Below are positions 13,801 to 24,495 of a stretch of DNA of 64,000 nt, piece by piece. Origin of the DNA: Symbiodinium natans (taxonomy: Eukaryota; Sar; Dinophyceae; Suessiales; Symbiodiniaceae); assembly GCA_905221605.1 (NCBI GenBank), contig CAJNDS010001580.1:718063-782062 (forward strand), given 5' to 3'. The notes below the pieces were generated by a model. It saw nothing but the letters and a program-made list of their open reading frames with translations, was not told the origin of the DNA and did not search any database. The position numbers were made by a program, and so were the translations under genes. Position 1 is the stretch's first letter, and every line of letters begins with the position of its first letter.

Positions 13801-14129
13801 CGCTGAAGCGACCGCTCTAAGTTAATGTGTGCGCATGCAACCTGCGGACAGCCAAGCTGCCAGGATCATTTTGCAGGCAGATGTTTGCTTCTCTTCTCAA
13901 GCAACGCAACAAAACAATCGATGTAGTTGGCCAGACTCTTGTACAAGTGGCTTGCACGAACCCGCAGTTGGCCGTCCTCTGGGTCCAGTGCCTGTACAGC
14001 TATGCAACAGTCGGATCTCCAAATCACGATCCCGGGCAGTGTGAATGCATCGATTGATGCTGCAAAGAAGGCCAGGTGGTTTCGAATTCTTTGGGAACAA
14101 GATTGGCGGTTCGATAAGGACGCAGGGAT
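10852..14129. other. No assignable gene; unique DNA
   Basis: Several frames of 60-160 codons occur on both strands without recognisable domains, transmembrane pattern or repeats. I see no RNA gene. Intergenic or intronic DNA is likely. Confidence 0.45.
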
Positions 14130-14900
14130 CTACTAGGCTTCGTATGCAAGATCTGTTAGGTTGAAATAGCAGGGAATCTGGGAATAATTGGGGATGAATA
14201 TTCTCATAGATGAAAGATCTAAATCGTTCATTTTAAAATCATTTCTTTAAAATAACCTAATGAATCTTTCGAATCGCAATGGAGTCTTCATCATACTGGC
14301 TGCCAGCCGATGTGTTTTTGGGGTTTTTGGTTTTACCGGTCTCGGTGTCGAATCCTGTGGTCGATGTGGAGTCTGTTCTGTCGAGATACAACTAATGAGA
14401 GTAGACAAAAACGGTACAGGGCACCCGTGGGTTATAAACGGTATTTACGAGGAAAAAACGAGAACGGCAGGACATGGGGGGGGGGGGGGGGGGGGGGGTG
14501 TCCATATATTATATAGAGAATATCGATCTTTCTATGGTTCCCATGTAGATGCAAAGGGAAAATGAAAATTGATTGAGACATGCAGTTCTATATAAAGCTA
14601 GAGAACCTATGATGTTTTCAGTATCGTCGGTAGATTATGTCGGAGTTTCAGATCACAAGTAGCGACATTCAGAGACGATTCTCGGAAGTTACATGTAGAA
14701 ATTGAAATAAGAGTTGCGCATCAAGAGTCATTCTTCCCACATCTATTGATTTATCATCTATTCCCTAATCCTAAGGTTCCTGTTCGAGAGTATTGTCGGA
14801 AGCATGACAAAGGAAAATCTTGTTCCCGTGGGCTTGGTTTTCGGATCTATGCAGCTCCCTGGACGACTCGGAATTATGTCTTGTTGAACTCGTAGTCTTC
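14130..14900. other. AT-rich island with a 23-G homopolymer
   Basis: Base composition shifts abruptly to AT-rich here compared with both flanks, and a run of 23 G lies at 14,476-14,498. No open frame of note is present. The sharp boundaries suggest an inserted non-coding element such as a solo LTR or MITE remnant, but I could not find matching termini. Confidence 0.45.
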
Positions 14901-15070
14901 ATTGAGCATGTTCGACGAGGCACGACGCCCGCTGAGGAGGCTGATTCCGCCGGCTAAGATCCCTCATGCCTGTGTGATAACGACAGGGCAGCCCATTTTG
15001 CCTTCATTGTCCAGGAGAAGACCGGTAGCCTCCAAAACAGGACTCAAAGCCAGCATGGCGCGCATATCGA

Positions 15071-15470
15071 TCGGGGGAGTCCACGTTTTGAGGTTGTTGG
15101 TTAAAAAAACTGCTGAAAATTGTACAGCCGCGCGTTCCCCCCTTGCGATATCATAGCAAAAGTGATTTAGGCAGGGCACGGGCGATATTAATACAGAATT
15201 TCATACTACAAATTGTTGTGTCCGGACAAATGTGGGGTCCTCCGCACGGGGACAGGCTCTGAAAGCCTCTGAACACCCAGGTGCTTAGGAACCACACACC
15301 AAGGATGCGGGGAGGTCCGCGTTTTGAGGTTGTTAGCGCTGAAAATTGTACTCCCCCGCGTTCCCCCAGTTTACTCCCTTGCTAACACAGCAAATGTACT
15401 AGGCCGGAACATGCGATGGTAATCGTTCCATGCTACAAATTGTTGTCCGTCCGGGCAGACGCGGCACTCG
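15071..15470. repeat. Diverged tandem direct duplication (two units about 236 bp apart)
   Basis: Both units share the ordered landmarks GTTTTGAGGTTGTT, CTGAAAATTGTA, CGCGTTCCCCC, a GGGC-rich or GGCC-rich patch, and CTACAAATTGTTGT followed by GTCCG. The first unit spans about 15,071-15,240 and the second about 15,307-15,470. The copies differ by small indels. The duplication lies immediately upstream of the ankyrin gene. No coding function is evident. Confidence 0.65.
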
Positions 15471-15824
15471 GTGGTACTGTCTTCCGGCATACGTAGCAGA
15501 CCCGAAAGGCAACCTTGAGCGGGCACATGCCTGAACCCATACGTTCCTATGAGTCCCATTCATGAGCTGAAAAGCATTGAAAGCTACAGATGCGCAGAAC
15601 TTTCCAGCTGGGTTTCCGAAGGCGGCAGAAGGGGTCGGGACCTCAGCAAGTTTCTTAGCCCTGTCCACTTCAGGGTTTTGGAGGTGCGCCGAAGTGCCCG
15701 GATGTTCGATTCAAGGCTTCAAGCCAGAGTTGAGGAGGTTGAGACAGGCGTCGTGTACCCATGTGGCTTCAGCTTTGTCCTGTGTCATGCCAGTGTAAGT
15801 CCTTTGCTCGGACGTGGGGCGACG

Positions 15825-16790
15825 ATGCAAGCCCAGATGTGGGTCCCGCTGTGGCTTTGGCTCCCTGCTTTGGCTTGGACCTTCTCTGACAGAGAGTTAA
15901 TCGAGGCTGTGAGGCGCGGATACGGCGCCCATCTCTTGCAAAGTGGCGACTTCAATATCAGCACCATACGTACGGACGATTGGTATAATGAGACGTTGCT
16001 TCATCTTGCAACATTTGCAACGTATCGTCCTCTAACCTTCGAGGTTGTGTACCTCCTTCTGCAGGCCTGGCCGGCAGGAGCGCAGGCCAAAGACGTTTGG
16101 GGCAGGACGCCATTGCACACACTGGCAGCATACCCTTACCAGGCCGTTCGCGGCAACTACTTAGAGGAAACCGTGTCGGCATTCAAGCTCTTGGTGGACG
16201 CATGGCCAGACGGTATTCTGGCTACAGACAGGGATGGGCACACACCGGACGAGTTGGTTGATTTTTGCCCTTTGCTGCTGCAGATTGCATGCAACGAGAC
16301 GCTTGGCATCCCAGTGAAGTCACTGACGAAGAACAGGGCAGTGAGCCTGGAGTGCAGCGATCTAGGGCTTTTGACAGTGAAGGACTGGGTGCTTTTTCTA
16401 AGCTGCGGCGGCGATCCTAAGGCAAAAGACCGGGGGGGCAGGATGCCTTTGCACACTGTAGCAGCAAACTGTTACGACTACTTCTATTACGATCATGGTT
16501 ATAGTTATGGTGACGATGACTATGCCGCAATTGTCAGAAGCAGTGACAATGTCGAGGAAACCGTATCAACACTCAAGCTGTTGGTGGACGCATGGCCAGA
16601 CGGTATGCTGGCCACAGACAGTGATGGGCACACACCTGACGAATTGGTTGACGTCTGCCGTTTGCTGCTGCAGATAGCATGCAACGAGACGGTTGGCATC
16701 CCAGTGAAGCCACTGACGAAGAACAGGGCAGTGAGCCTGGAATGCAGCCAATTGGGGCTGCTGAAAGTGAAGGACCTGAAGCTTTTTTAA
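15825..16790 (+). CDS. Ankyrin-repeat protein with signal-peptide-like N terminus (N part of a broken gene)
   Basis: The ATG at 15,825 is preferred over upstream in-frame starts because it opens a hydrophobic leader (MWVPLWLWLPALAW) that looks like a signal peptide or anchor, while the upstream extension is not protein-like. Ankyrin-like units follow: NETLLHLATFATY, GRTPLHTLAAY, GHTPDELVD and GRMPLHTVAAN. A block of about 100 residues is duplicated, with EETVSAFKLLVDAWPDG recurring as EETVSTLKLLVDAWPDG, showing recent internal duplication. The frame stops at TAA (16,788-16,790) directly after a run of six T. Dropping one T would continue into the adjacent membrane-protein frame, so this is probably the N-terminal half of one ankyrin-plus-transmembrane protein. 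Ankyrin repeats mediate protein binding; partners are unknown. Confidence 0.7.
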   Translation: MQAQMWVPLWLWLPALAWTFSDRELIEAVRRGYGAHLLQSGDFNISTIRTDDWYNETLLHLATFATYRPLTFEVVYLLLQAWPAGAQAKDVWGRTPLHTLAAYPYQAVRGNYLEETVSAFKLLVDAWPDGILATDRDGHTPDELVDFCPLLLQIACNETLGIPVKSLTKNRAVSLECSDLGLLTVKDWVLFLSCGGDPKAKDRGGRMPLHTVAANCYDYFYYDHGYSYGDDDYAAIVRSSDNVEETVSTLKLLVDAWPDGMLATDSDGHTPDELVDVCRLLLQIACNETVGIPVKPLTKNRAVSLECSQLGLLKVKDLKLF

Positions 16791-18024
16791 AGCTGCGGCG
16801 GCGATCCTCGAAGATGTTCGGGGCAAACCACTCGGGGAGCATCTTGCGGATTCCGAGGCACAAGAGTTCTGGAGGACGCGCGGCGCCTCGTGGAGCGCCA
16901 TCGCCTTGAGTGTCCTCCAGGACTGGCGCAGCTGGGCTCTTCCTGGTTCGGCAGCTATTGCAGCTTGTGCCGTCGTCCGCATCCAGCTTTGCATGCAGAA
17001 GCCAAGGCCCACGCAAGACACTGCAGACTCGTTTGCAAGGGGGGCCAAGCTATTGGTAGCCCAGGCCTCCCTCAAGCGCAGTGGGTTATGGAAACTGTGG
17101 CGAGCATTAGAGGTGTTCGTGGGGATTTGTTTCTTCGGCTTCGCCCCACTGGTAGCGCATTGGTTTTTATGGTATCCACTAGTGGTAGTTCTGTACATCG
17201 TGCCAGCCGCCAGCCAGTACGGCATCAGAATGCTTCTTCGCATTCCGGTCCTCGCAATATTGACCAAAGGCTTGGGAGCCCAAGTGGCTGCACTCTTCCG
17301 CACAGCACTGCTGCTTGTAATTCTATTCCTTTTTGCGAGTGCGCAGCTTGTACAACAGGGCGACGGTTGGCAAACTGTAGAGCTTCTATACATGGGCATC
17401 GGAACAGCTTTTTATACGCTGATGACCAAGGCCGACAGCACATGGCGGCTTAGTCAACTAAATGAATTCTGGATGTTTTTGTGGGTCCCACGCGGGGTGA
17501 CAGCTAAATGGCTCGTGCAAGTGAGCATCGTTGTATTCGCATGTCTCCTCTGCTTGTACTGGATTTGCTTGATTTTTTCCATCCTCCGTGGCTGCGCATT
17601 TCGCTTGCGTCATCGCGGAGAAGCGCCAAGTCCGTCCGTTAATCAATCGAGGGAGCAGAGTGTCCGTGAGCTGCTCCAGAGGCACCCGGACGAGTTCAGG
17701 AGGGTGGGTGATGGCAGCATCCGCCCCATGGTACCCTTTACCTGGCCATGGCGGAGCACTGGGTTATGGCAACGCGTGGCTTTGGTGCTGTTTGACGTTG
17801 CACTTGACCTCAATACGATCTTCGCATTCATGTTCGCGCGGCACTACTTCTTCGCGGTTTGCATGACCTTCGTTGTGGTCCAAAGCTTATGCAAGCAGCT
17901 GAGCGTCATCAAACCCTGGCGCTTGCGGCAGGCACTCGTAGATTACCTTGTGTGGGCTGCGTGCCGGCTTTGTAACCTCTTCTCGCCAGAAGTAGGGATC
18001 AGACTTACCGTGCCCAGAATATGA
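16780..18024 (+). CDS. Multi-pass membrane region continuing the ankyrin gene (+1 frame)
   Basis: This frame is open from 16,780 to TGA at 18,022-18,024 and overlaps the end of the ankyrin frame. It starts AAAAILEDVRGKPLGEHLADSE, a plausible ankyrin-to-linker transition, then gives about five or six hydrophobic segments (such as FVGICFFGFAPLVAHWFLW, TALLLVILFLFASAQLV, VSIVVFACLLCLYWICLIF, VALVLFDVALDLNTIFAFMF and YFFAVCMTFVVVQSL). Between the fourth and fifth there is a basic and acidic cytosolic-looking loop. There is no own ATG near the start, which supports its being the C-terminal part of the same gene. Ankyrin plus several membrane spans recalls channels or palmitoyltransferases, but I see no DHHC or selectivity-filter motif, so function is left open. 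No introns are visible, unusual for a dinoflagellate gene unless retroposed. Confidence 0.6.
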   Translation, partial: SFFKAAAAILEDVRGKPLGEHLADSEAQEFWRTRGASWSAIALSVLQDWRSWALPGSAAIAACAVVRIQLCMQKPRPTQDTADSFARGAKLLVAQASLKRSGLWKLWRALEVFVGICFFGFAPLVAHWFLWYPLVVVLYIVPAASQYGIRMLLRIPVLAILTKGLGAQVAALFRTALLLVILFLFASAQLVQQGDGWQTVELLYMGIGTAFYTLMTKADSTWRLSQLNEFWMFLWVPRGVTAKWLVQVSIVVFACLLCLYWICLIFSILRGCAFRLRHRGEAPSPSVNQSREQSVRELLQRHPDEFRRVGDGSIRPMVPFTWPWRSTGLWQRVALVLFDVALDLNTIFAFMFARHYFFAVCMTFVVVQSLCKQLSVIKPWRLRQALVDYLVWAACRLCNLFSPEVGIRLTVPRI

Positions 18025-18167
18025 ACAGATGTGGCACCTGCCGTTGTGTAAGTAGGTAGGTTAGTTCAGGTGAGCCAGCCGTTTGGTGATAACTGCAGTA
18101 GGGCGGCGTCTGACCGTGCTATGTGCTAGGAAGATGGAGGTGACGCTGATGCGGGATTATTCTAAAA

Positions 18168-18300
18168 CTAAGAAAGACCCACAGGGCCCGGCCTCCACAA
18201 CTCGCTCCTTTTCCATTCGGAGCCAAACTCGTGTGCCTTCGGAGAGACAGTCGATCGCCTGCCGGGAGGGCTACCGGAGGGTTTCTTCCACAGCTTTACA
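18168..18300 (+). repeat. 133-bp direct repeat, left copy
   Basis: Starts CTAAGAAAGACCCACAGGG and ends near CAGCTTTACA. It matches 24,363-24,495 in the same orientation with only a few substitutions that I can see. The pair brackets about 6 kb of broken retroelement sequence, so it may be part of a degraded LTR or a duplicated coding scrap. Confidence 0.8.
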
Positions 18301-18557
18301 CTGCTTCAGAACCTCCTCCTTAAATGTAAGTTCAAGCCCTCCTGAAATTGTGCCCACCAGAGTCCACTCTTCAGTGGCTTGGTGAGCAAATCTGCCATCT
18401 GAGCCCCTGTAGGGATCCAAGCGAGTCGGCCAAAATCGCGTTGGTCCCCTCCTGTACAGTCTCAAGGCCCTGAGCATCGACGGAGACTCCGGGAAGAAGT
18501 GGAGGGTGACCCAATGCTCCTTGGATCATTGTATCTTGACCTGAGGGTGAAGAAAGA

Positions 18558-18869
18558 TTGGGGGCTCCGGAAGCCTATCTGGGCGTCCACGTCGACGACT
18601 TTCTCTTGATCGGGGACGATGGCCTGTGTCAGCTCTTGAAGAGAAGGTTGAGTGAGGCTTTCCCTATCCAGGAGTGGGAGAGCAACGCCTTTTACGTGGG
18701 GTCCTACATCGAGATCGGCGAGGACAAGGTTACCTTGACGCAGTCCAGATATGTGGGCACCTGCCTCTTCACCTGGAGACTCGTCCTGAACAACATGATT
18801 GGGCACAGGCGGATGAAGAGCAACGACGTGACAACATGTCCTTTCAAGCCAGTCACGGCCAGACCGTAA
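18558..18869 (+). pseudogene. Ty1/copia reverse transcriptase fragment
   Basis: The frame includes LGVHVDDFLLIGDD, the palm catalytic motif of copia RTs (usually YVDD, here HVDD), followed by LKRRLSEAFPIQEW, YVGSYIEI and LTQSRYV, the connection pattern after the active site. Only about 70 residues are recognisable. Upstream fingers and palm motif A, and downstream RNase H, are absent. It faces opposite to the neighbouring integrase relic, so it derives from a separate insertion or an inversion. Inactive remnant. Confidence 0.75.
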
Positions 18870-19520
18870 GGCGGATGTGTTCGGAAGCGATGAGGTAGCA
18901 TCTTCCAGCGAAAGAGGCCCAGTAGTGTTGCCCTTCCCGGCCAATCAGGACTATACCAGTACCAAGACTTCTGGTTCTTGGGCTTCCGGTACATGTGCAC
19001 ATGGTCACCGATCTGCAACTCCGGTCCTGCCGCCCGCGTCCTCTGGAAGAGAGCACTTTGCATCTCGGTGGCATTGAAGTAGGCCTCCTTTGCGTGTGTA
19101 TGGCCATTTCTCTCGCTCTCCTTCGTCAACGCGTGGTCGAGGCTCGACATGGGGTCCTCCGAGGATCTCCTCGGGAAGTTGAGGATCACGACCCCAAACA
19201 GCCTGCGATGGGCTGAATCCTGAATCCTGCTTCAGCGTGTTCAAGGCGGTGTTTACGGAGGTGGTGGCCATGGGGACGTCCTCCGCAACGACAGCATTCT
19301 CGTCAACGACTTTAGTCCACGCTCCTTGCTGGATTTGTGCCTTTGCCGCGATAGGCCTGATTCTCCTCCCGTGCCATTCGCTGAACCGAGCCAAGCCAGC
19401 CTGCAATCCAGACTCCAAGTCCAGTACCAAGGTGGTTGGCGGTCCAAACACCTGGCACCACATCCCATTGAAGGTTGCCTCCATGGCCTCGCTGGAATGT
19501 CCTTTCAGACTCGCCCCCAA
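18704..19520 (-). pseudogene. Retrotransposon integrase remnant (minus strand)
   Basis: On the minus strand, two overlapping frames give FGPPTTLVLDLESG (integrase core strand with the second catalytic Asp), then RFSEWHGRRIRPIAAKAQIQQGAW, then NTLKQDSGFSPSQAVWGRDPQLPE, and in the next frame GDHVHMYR and WYSPDWPGRATLLG, which match the post-core beta region of copia-type integrases. The block that normally carries the catalytic Glu (pattern Q-x-G-x-x-E-R) reads QQGAWTKVV, so the Glu-containing residues appear deleted. The change of frame confirms decay. It overlaps the plus-strand RT fragment at its left end. Confidence 0.7.
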
Positions 19521-19829
19521 TCCAAATCCGGTTCCGAGGTCGAGGGTTTCATGAACTCATGTTAAGTTCCAGTGCAGTCATAGCACGAAAAGCATCGAGG
19601 GCCACGACCTGGTTGAACTCCAGGAGTATCGGGAAGCTGGCCGGTTTCGCTGATGCCTTCTTCGACTCCGTTCGCAGACCTGACGTCTCATTTTCTTGAC
19701 AGCTTGAACGACCTCAGGTCCTGCTGGAGACGTCGGAGCGCCGACTTGACCTCGCTCGGGATGTCCTTGTCGTCCTGAAGGATATCGCTGAAGGATATCG
19801 CTCCTGCTCCTCGGTCCTCGGTTTTAGCA

Positions 19830-22134
19830 TCAACGGACCTGTCCCCAGGTGATCGCCCTTGTCCGCCACATAGACTTCTCCTTTAACGCCGCGGAGATCT
19901 CATCCTTCGCCTCCTCCATCTGAGGGGTCTCATTATCTACACAGTCCCCTTCTAGCTCACCGGAGATCTCGTCCTTCGCCTTCTCCATCAGCGGGGTCTC
20001 GTCCCAAGATTCCTTCTCCTTCATCTCGAGATAGCGCCCCAGTGCCACCTCCGTGGCTTCATCGGTCTGCTTGAACTCGTCAATGTCTTCCCGGTTCAGG
20101 GACATAGTCCGCTTGCCATCATCCCGGATCGACTCAGTGACGACGTCGTCCTCCAGCCATTCTTCCTCCCAGATCGGGTCCCTGTCGTACGCCTCAACGA
20201 CAATTCCCCCTCCGTTGATAGCTTGGCGCTTCGCCAAGTCGCCGACTTCAAACGGGCAAGATTTGTCTTCTTGACCATGGATCCACAGTACAGCTGTGCG
20301 AAGTGTGTGCCATGTTTTAATTTAATTTAATGGTATCACAGCCACATGACGATCCCAGTGTCAAGCTCGTCATAAAAGAGGGGCTCGGCCGTGGGGTAGT
20401 CCATGGGCCCAAGTTCCAAGGTCTTCTCCCACCCACCAATTTCCATAAGAGAGATGCTTTCCACTCCGCGAGGGGCTGCGAGCAACTCTGAGGTGCACAT
20501 CGATGCCGCGATTGTGCGCCGCGTCGTGAGTGTGGCCAAACGTTTGGCCTTTCCCCACAACTGTTTTCGCACACTCTTCTTGGGCCTCGTGGTCTTCCGG
20601 GATATTTCGTCTAGGAAGCCCCCGAAGAGGAAAGCGAAGTGCTCGCAGGCGGTCGCGGTCTCGTTGCTCGCGCTTGGCATAGACGAGAACATGGCCAAGC
20701 ACCATCTTTCTCCAGACCATTCCTCAGTGGCATGGCGTTTCGGATTGATGTGGAGTGGTGCTTCCTTCGTTGACGCCACATGTCCAGGAATTTTCTCGCC
20801 AGAGAGGCCCAGGCTTGTCCTTCCAGACAATCTCGGACTCAGGCAGCTCGTCGGGGAACGGGGTGTGCAGCCACAGCCCACCACCTGAGAAATCACCGAT
20901 TGTCACACTGACCACCCATTCCCTTCCAAGTTGTGGACATCCTTATGCGCCATCGTTTGAGCGTCCTTCAGAAGGACGAAGGATGTCCAGGACCCATCAA
21001 CTTTGTCGCGCATGCACATGTTGATGTTCCCTGGAGCTCGAAACTTCGGGAGGTGATGCCGCATTGCCCGCCATGGGTGTAGAGACCTCCCACGAACGAT
21101 TGGCCGGTGGCCCCGTGGCCTCCCTGGATATATTCCTGCGCTTGTTAGTCTTCTTGAGAGGGATGGCTTGCGCCGCCTCCAACACGTCGTCGTAGTCGAA
21201 TTTCTTGTCCTGGAGTTTCATCTTTGCTCTTTTCTCACACTCGGAGATCTTCTGCTTATAGTCCAGGACTTCGCCATGCTCCGGGATCTCGTGATGGTTC
21301 TCCTGAATAATGTACTCGTCGAAGTTGCCTTCCGCGCAGCAAGTGTTCCCCGAACTTTGTGCTTCGGTAATCTCTGCGATTTCAAACTACTCCCTCCAGG
21401 CCATCCTGGAAGACCTCGCCTTCGTCTCGATTCACATGCCCCCGGGGCGGAGGCCACGCTGCCCCTTCCACTCCGCCAGGCGCCGCTCCAGGATTGCGAT
21501 CTCGTGCTCCACGGCCGCCTGTGATGCACTTGCCGAAGGTGCCTGGAGCCTCGTTGATCTCGGTCGTGTCAGGGGGCAGCGCCTCGCCGTGACGCCCGGA
21601 TGGGCTCTTCGGCGTTTTTCTTGCTGTCGACGCCAGGCTCCGGGTAGTACGGAATCATGGCCACAATTTTTCGGGTCCAGGTAGCCCGCCGCGGTCCTGG
21701 GTGGCGCTGTCGCCTCGGCATCTTTCTCGCGCCACGCCGCATACATCTTCAGGTCCTCGTGTTGCTCCGGACTTCCTTCAGTCCCCAGGTTCTGTACCCA
21801 GGAGGGGTCTCGTGGAACATCATCCCTTGAAGCGGCCGAACGTCATGAGGGTCTGCGGCCCCATGCCCCCATTGTCTCTCAGCATTCTCATGAGGACACG
21901 CTTGTTCGCCTTCACTGACAGGGACATCCCGGCCGTTGCCGCTGCCATTTCGAGCTCCGCCAGCGTCATCTTGTCCAATCTCGGCATCGAATAAGCGGAC
22001 TCAATGACCGACCGGTTCTCCGGGTTGGTCCACTTGGAGTGCACCATCAGCTCTCGGGCTTCCGCTTCGCGCAGCAGCTCTTCCCTGTTGAGATCCCATA
22101 GCCCTTTCTGCTTCGTCATGGTGGGGGCGGTCAA
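19830..22134 (-). pseudogene. Degraded gag/pol N-terminal region of the minus-strand retroelement
   Basis: Minus-strand frames in several phases read as pieces of one polyprotein upstream of the integrase relic. At 22,134-21,820 there is REELLREAEARELMV followed by KMTLAELEMAAATAGMSL and LMTFGRFKG, a SAP-like helical region common in dinoflagellate copia polyproteins. At 21,746-21,432 and 21,221-20,997 charged helical segments follow. At 20,896-20,336 there is VRKQLWGKAKRLATL then LMEIGGWEKTLELG. At 20,237-19,830 there is an acidic repeat (KAKDEISGELEG and EAKDEISAALKE). Frame changes between pieces show inactivation. Assignment to particular domains is inference from order and composition. 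Confidence 0.5.
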
Positions 22135-22786
22135 GGACTGCCGTCGGGGCCATGAGAGGGACGCGGCTCAAAAGCGCGATCTGCTAAAGATCTTCCGACC
22201 CACAAAAGCCGAAAAGCGGACTTGCTCTCGGGTTTCTGCCACTCATCATGGACTGGTGCATACTCTCGTAAGGACTTGCAAGGTCCTAAGGTGTCCCAAG
22301 GAGTCCATTAGGCCGGCCTTTTTGGTCCTCTCGCCATGGTGTGCTTGTCCTCTATCCAGAAGTCGTTACTTATGGGAGTTTGTTGCCACCGCATCGCAAA
22401 GGTCTTGGGGTTGAGCCTATCCATGAGCAACATGTTACACACAGCTTCGCTGACCTTCTTGGGGTAGAACACCATGGGACTGCCTTGGGTAGAAGGTCAC
22501 GGGCTCGGGAGGGAATGCTGAAGTCTCGATTGTTCTTGGGGTGTACTTGCTGGGCAGGTCCATGTGCTTGTCGAGGGTCATCTTGAGATATTCCAGGGCC
22601 TCCTAGTAGTACACGAGGAAGTTGGGGAGCTTCATGACGATCAGTTGTCGAGGACGTTCCGGGCTTTTTTAGGTACCCCGCAGGCTCGGGGAAGAGGAGG
22701 AGGACCAACGACATCGCTCGAACCGAACTCCTCGATGTTCTCAACCATAAGACTTTCGAAGACCTTAAGGCTGGGATAGATGCTGG

Positions 22787-23500
22787 ATGTGGATCGGCTG
22801 GCCACGGGAGACGGCATGGAGTACTTCATCGCGGGTCAAGGACCGATACCTGGACGTGCAGGTCACTCAGGTGGGCAGGAGCCTGAGTGATTTCTTCAGG
22901 CGTCTCAAGAGACGCCCTGGTCAATCGATCAGAGACTACATGAGCGACTTCGACAGGGCCTTGGCTCGACTTCACGAGTGTGGGTGCGTCCTCCCGGACT
23001 TGGCATCGGCGTGGGTCTTCGTGGACAGGATGGAGTTGGAAGAAGGGGCCGAGCTTAACCTTCTTGCCCGGTGGGCAACCAGTACAACCTCAAATGCTCC
23101 AGCAGACGGCCATCGTCCAGTCCAGGATTGCACTTTGCAGAAACCCTGGAAGGGTAACCAACGCCCCGAGAAGAACCCCAGGCGAGAATGTTGGGATAAG
23201 AGGCCGCAGACCGCGCACATGGCCGAGATCCCCCGAGGTCCACGACAACAGCGATGGCGGGACAGTGAGGAGGCAGTTCCGAGTCGGTTGCCCTCGAGTA
23301 CTACGAATCGTTTATCGCCCACGAAACGGCGAAGCTACCGCGAGAGCATGCGACTTCGTGGGAGCGACCCAGGCTCCCTCCAGGAGATGGCGGCCGAGAA
23401 GCTTCAGGCAGCCAAGGCCAGGAGCTACTGCGCAGGGCGCCGGCGCGCAAGGGGCATTGGCACAAGGACCCCTGCTGTCCTTTGAAGTGGGCGCGCTACA
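22787..23500 (+). pseudogene. Copia-type gag fragment with zinc knuckle remnant
   Basis: The frame gives SLSDFFRRLKRRPGQSI, YMSDFDRALARLHECG and DRMELEEGAELNLLA, the typical capsid-like core of dinoflagellate copia Gag. Near 23,070-23,125 the continuation is spread over three frames (VGNQYNL, then MLQQTAIVQSR), so at least two indels occurred. Near 23,440-23,485 a third frame reads ARKGHWHKDPCCPL, the end of a CCHC-like zinc knuckle. It lies on the opposite strand from the neighbouring 19.8-22.1 kb relic, so two broken elements are interleaved. Not functional. Confidence 0.65.
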
Positions 23501-23595
23501 TCCTCCTCCACGCCTCCCTCCAGGACGAGTGGAGCATGAGAAGGTCCCCAACTCTTTGGCGGCGATCGCAGGGCTGCTATGGATCGAGCACTACA

Positions 23596-24421
23596 TCACC
23601 TTGTCCCGTCTGGGGCGACTCGGTGATGGATGTGCAGCACAGCGATCTTCCGAGCCCTGGGAGCGAAGACTACCCCCTCTTGACCACCGACACCGGACAC
23701 CCCGGCCTTTTTGTGGATCCAGTGTGCGCAAGTCCTGAGAATTTTTGGTCCCATGAGCCACGAACGAGATGCGCATCGTTCCGCAGAGCGTTGGGGTTGA
23801 AAGGGAACAGGGTGCCAGTGGCCTGGCACAGGGTGAGGCCTTGCTGGTTCGGAGCTAGCCTCGTCATCCGTCTCCACGCTGCCGCCTGACGAAGAAATGA
23901 ACGGGCCGTCGCCCCAAGGTCCTGTCTCCAGCACGAGGAGGGCTGTCTTCGGAACCCAGACTCTGCCGTCCTGATCCATCTCACCAGCAGATCCGGTGGA
24001 AGTAGTTATTCAAGTTCGCCACGGTTTGCTCGTCTCGCGTGGCCATCGTATCGTTGACGCCAGCCCTATTGGCTACCCACTGGCCATCGCCCCAGTAGTA
24101 TCCCCACCAGGAAGAGACCCGGCTTGCACTCCACTTCCAATCATGCTTTCCGTCCGAAGTCTCAGGATGGTTCGCGTCCACACGATCAGGCTCTCCGACG
24201 CTGCCGTCGCCTTTGCCGCCACAGCGGCGGATCATGTAAGGGAGAAGCACGAGGTCGCGGACCAACGGGCCCATAGAACGAATCACTTCCCACAAGCGGG
24301 CGCAGCCGACATCAAACGAAGGACGCCCTGGAGCCGTACGTAGCTCCGCTACCAATCTAAAGCTAAGAAAGACCCACAGGGCCCGGCCTCCACAACTCGC
24401 TCCTTTTCCATTCGGAGCCAA
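23596..24421 (-). pseudogene. Unassigned minus-strand retroelement-associated sequence
   Basis: Overlapping minus-strand frames of 104-146 codons cover this stretch, the longest at 23,981-24,421 (GGRALWVFLSFRLVAELR near its start). The right end runs into the 133-bp direct repeat. No domain is recognisable. Its position between the repeat copy and the other relics suggests it belongs to the same decayed element. Confidence 0.3.
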
Positions 24422-24495
24422 ACTCGTGTGCCTTCGGAGAGACAGTCGATCGCCAGCCGGGAGGGCTATCGGAGGGTTTCTTCCGCAGCGTTACA
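24363..24495 (+). repeat. 133-bp direct repeat, right copy
   Basis: Near-identical partner of 18,168-18,300. The few differences I see are CCAGCCG for CCTGCCG, CTATCGG for CTACCGG and CCGCAG for CCACAG. Flanking sequence differs completely outside the match, which sets the repeat limits. Confidence 0.8.
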
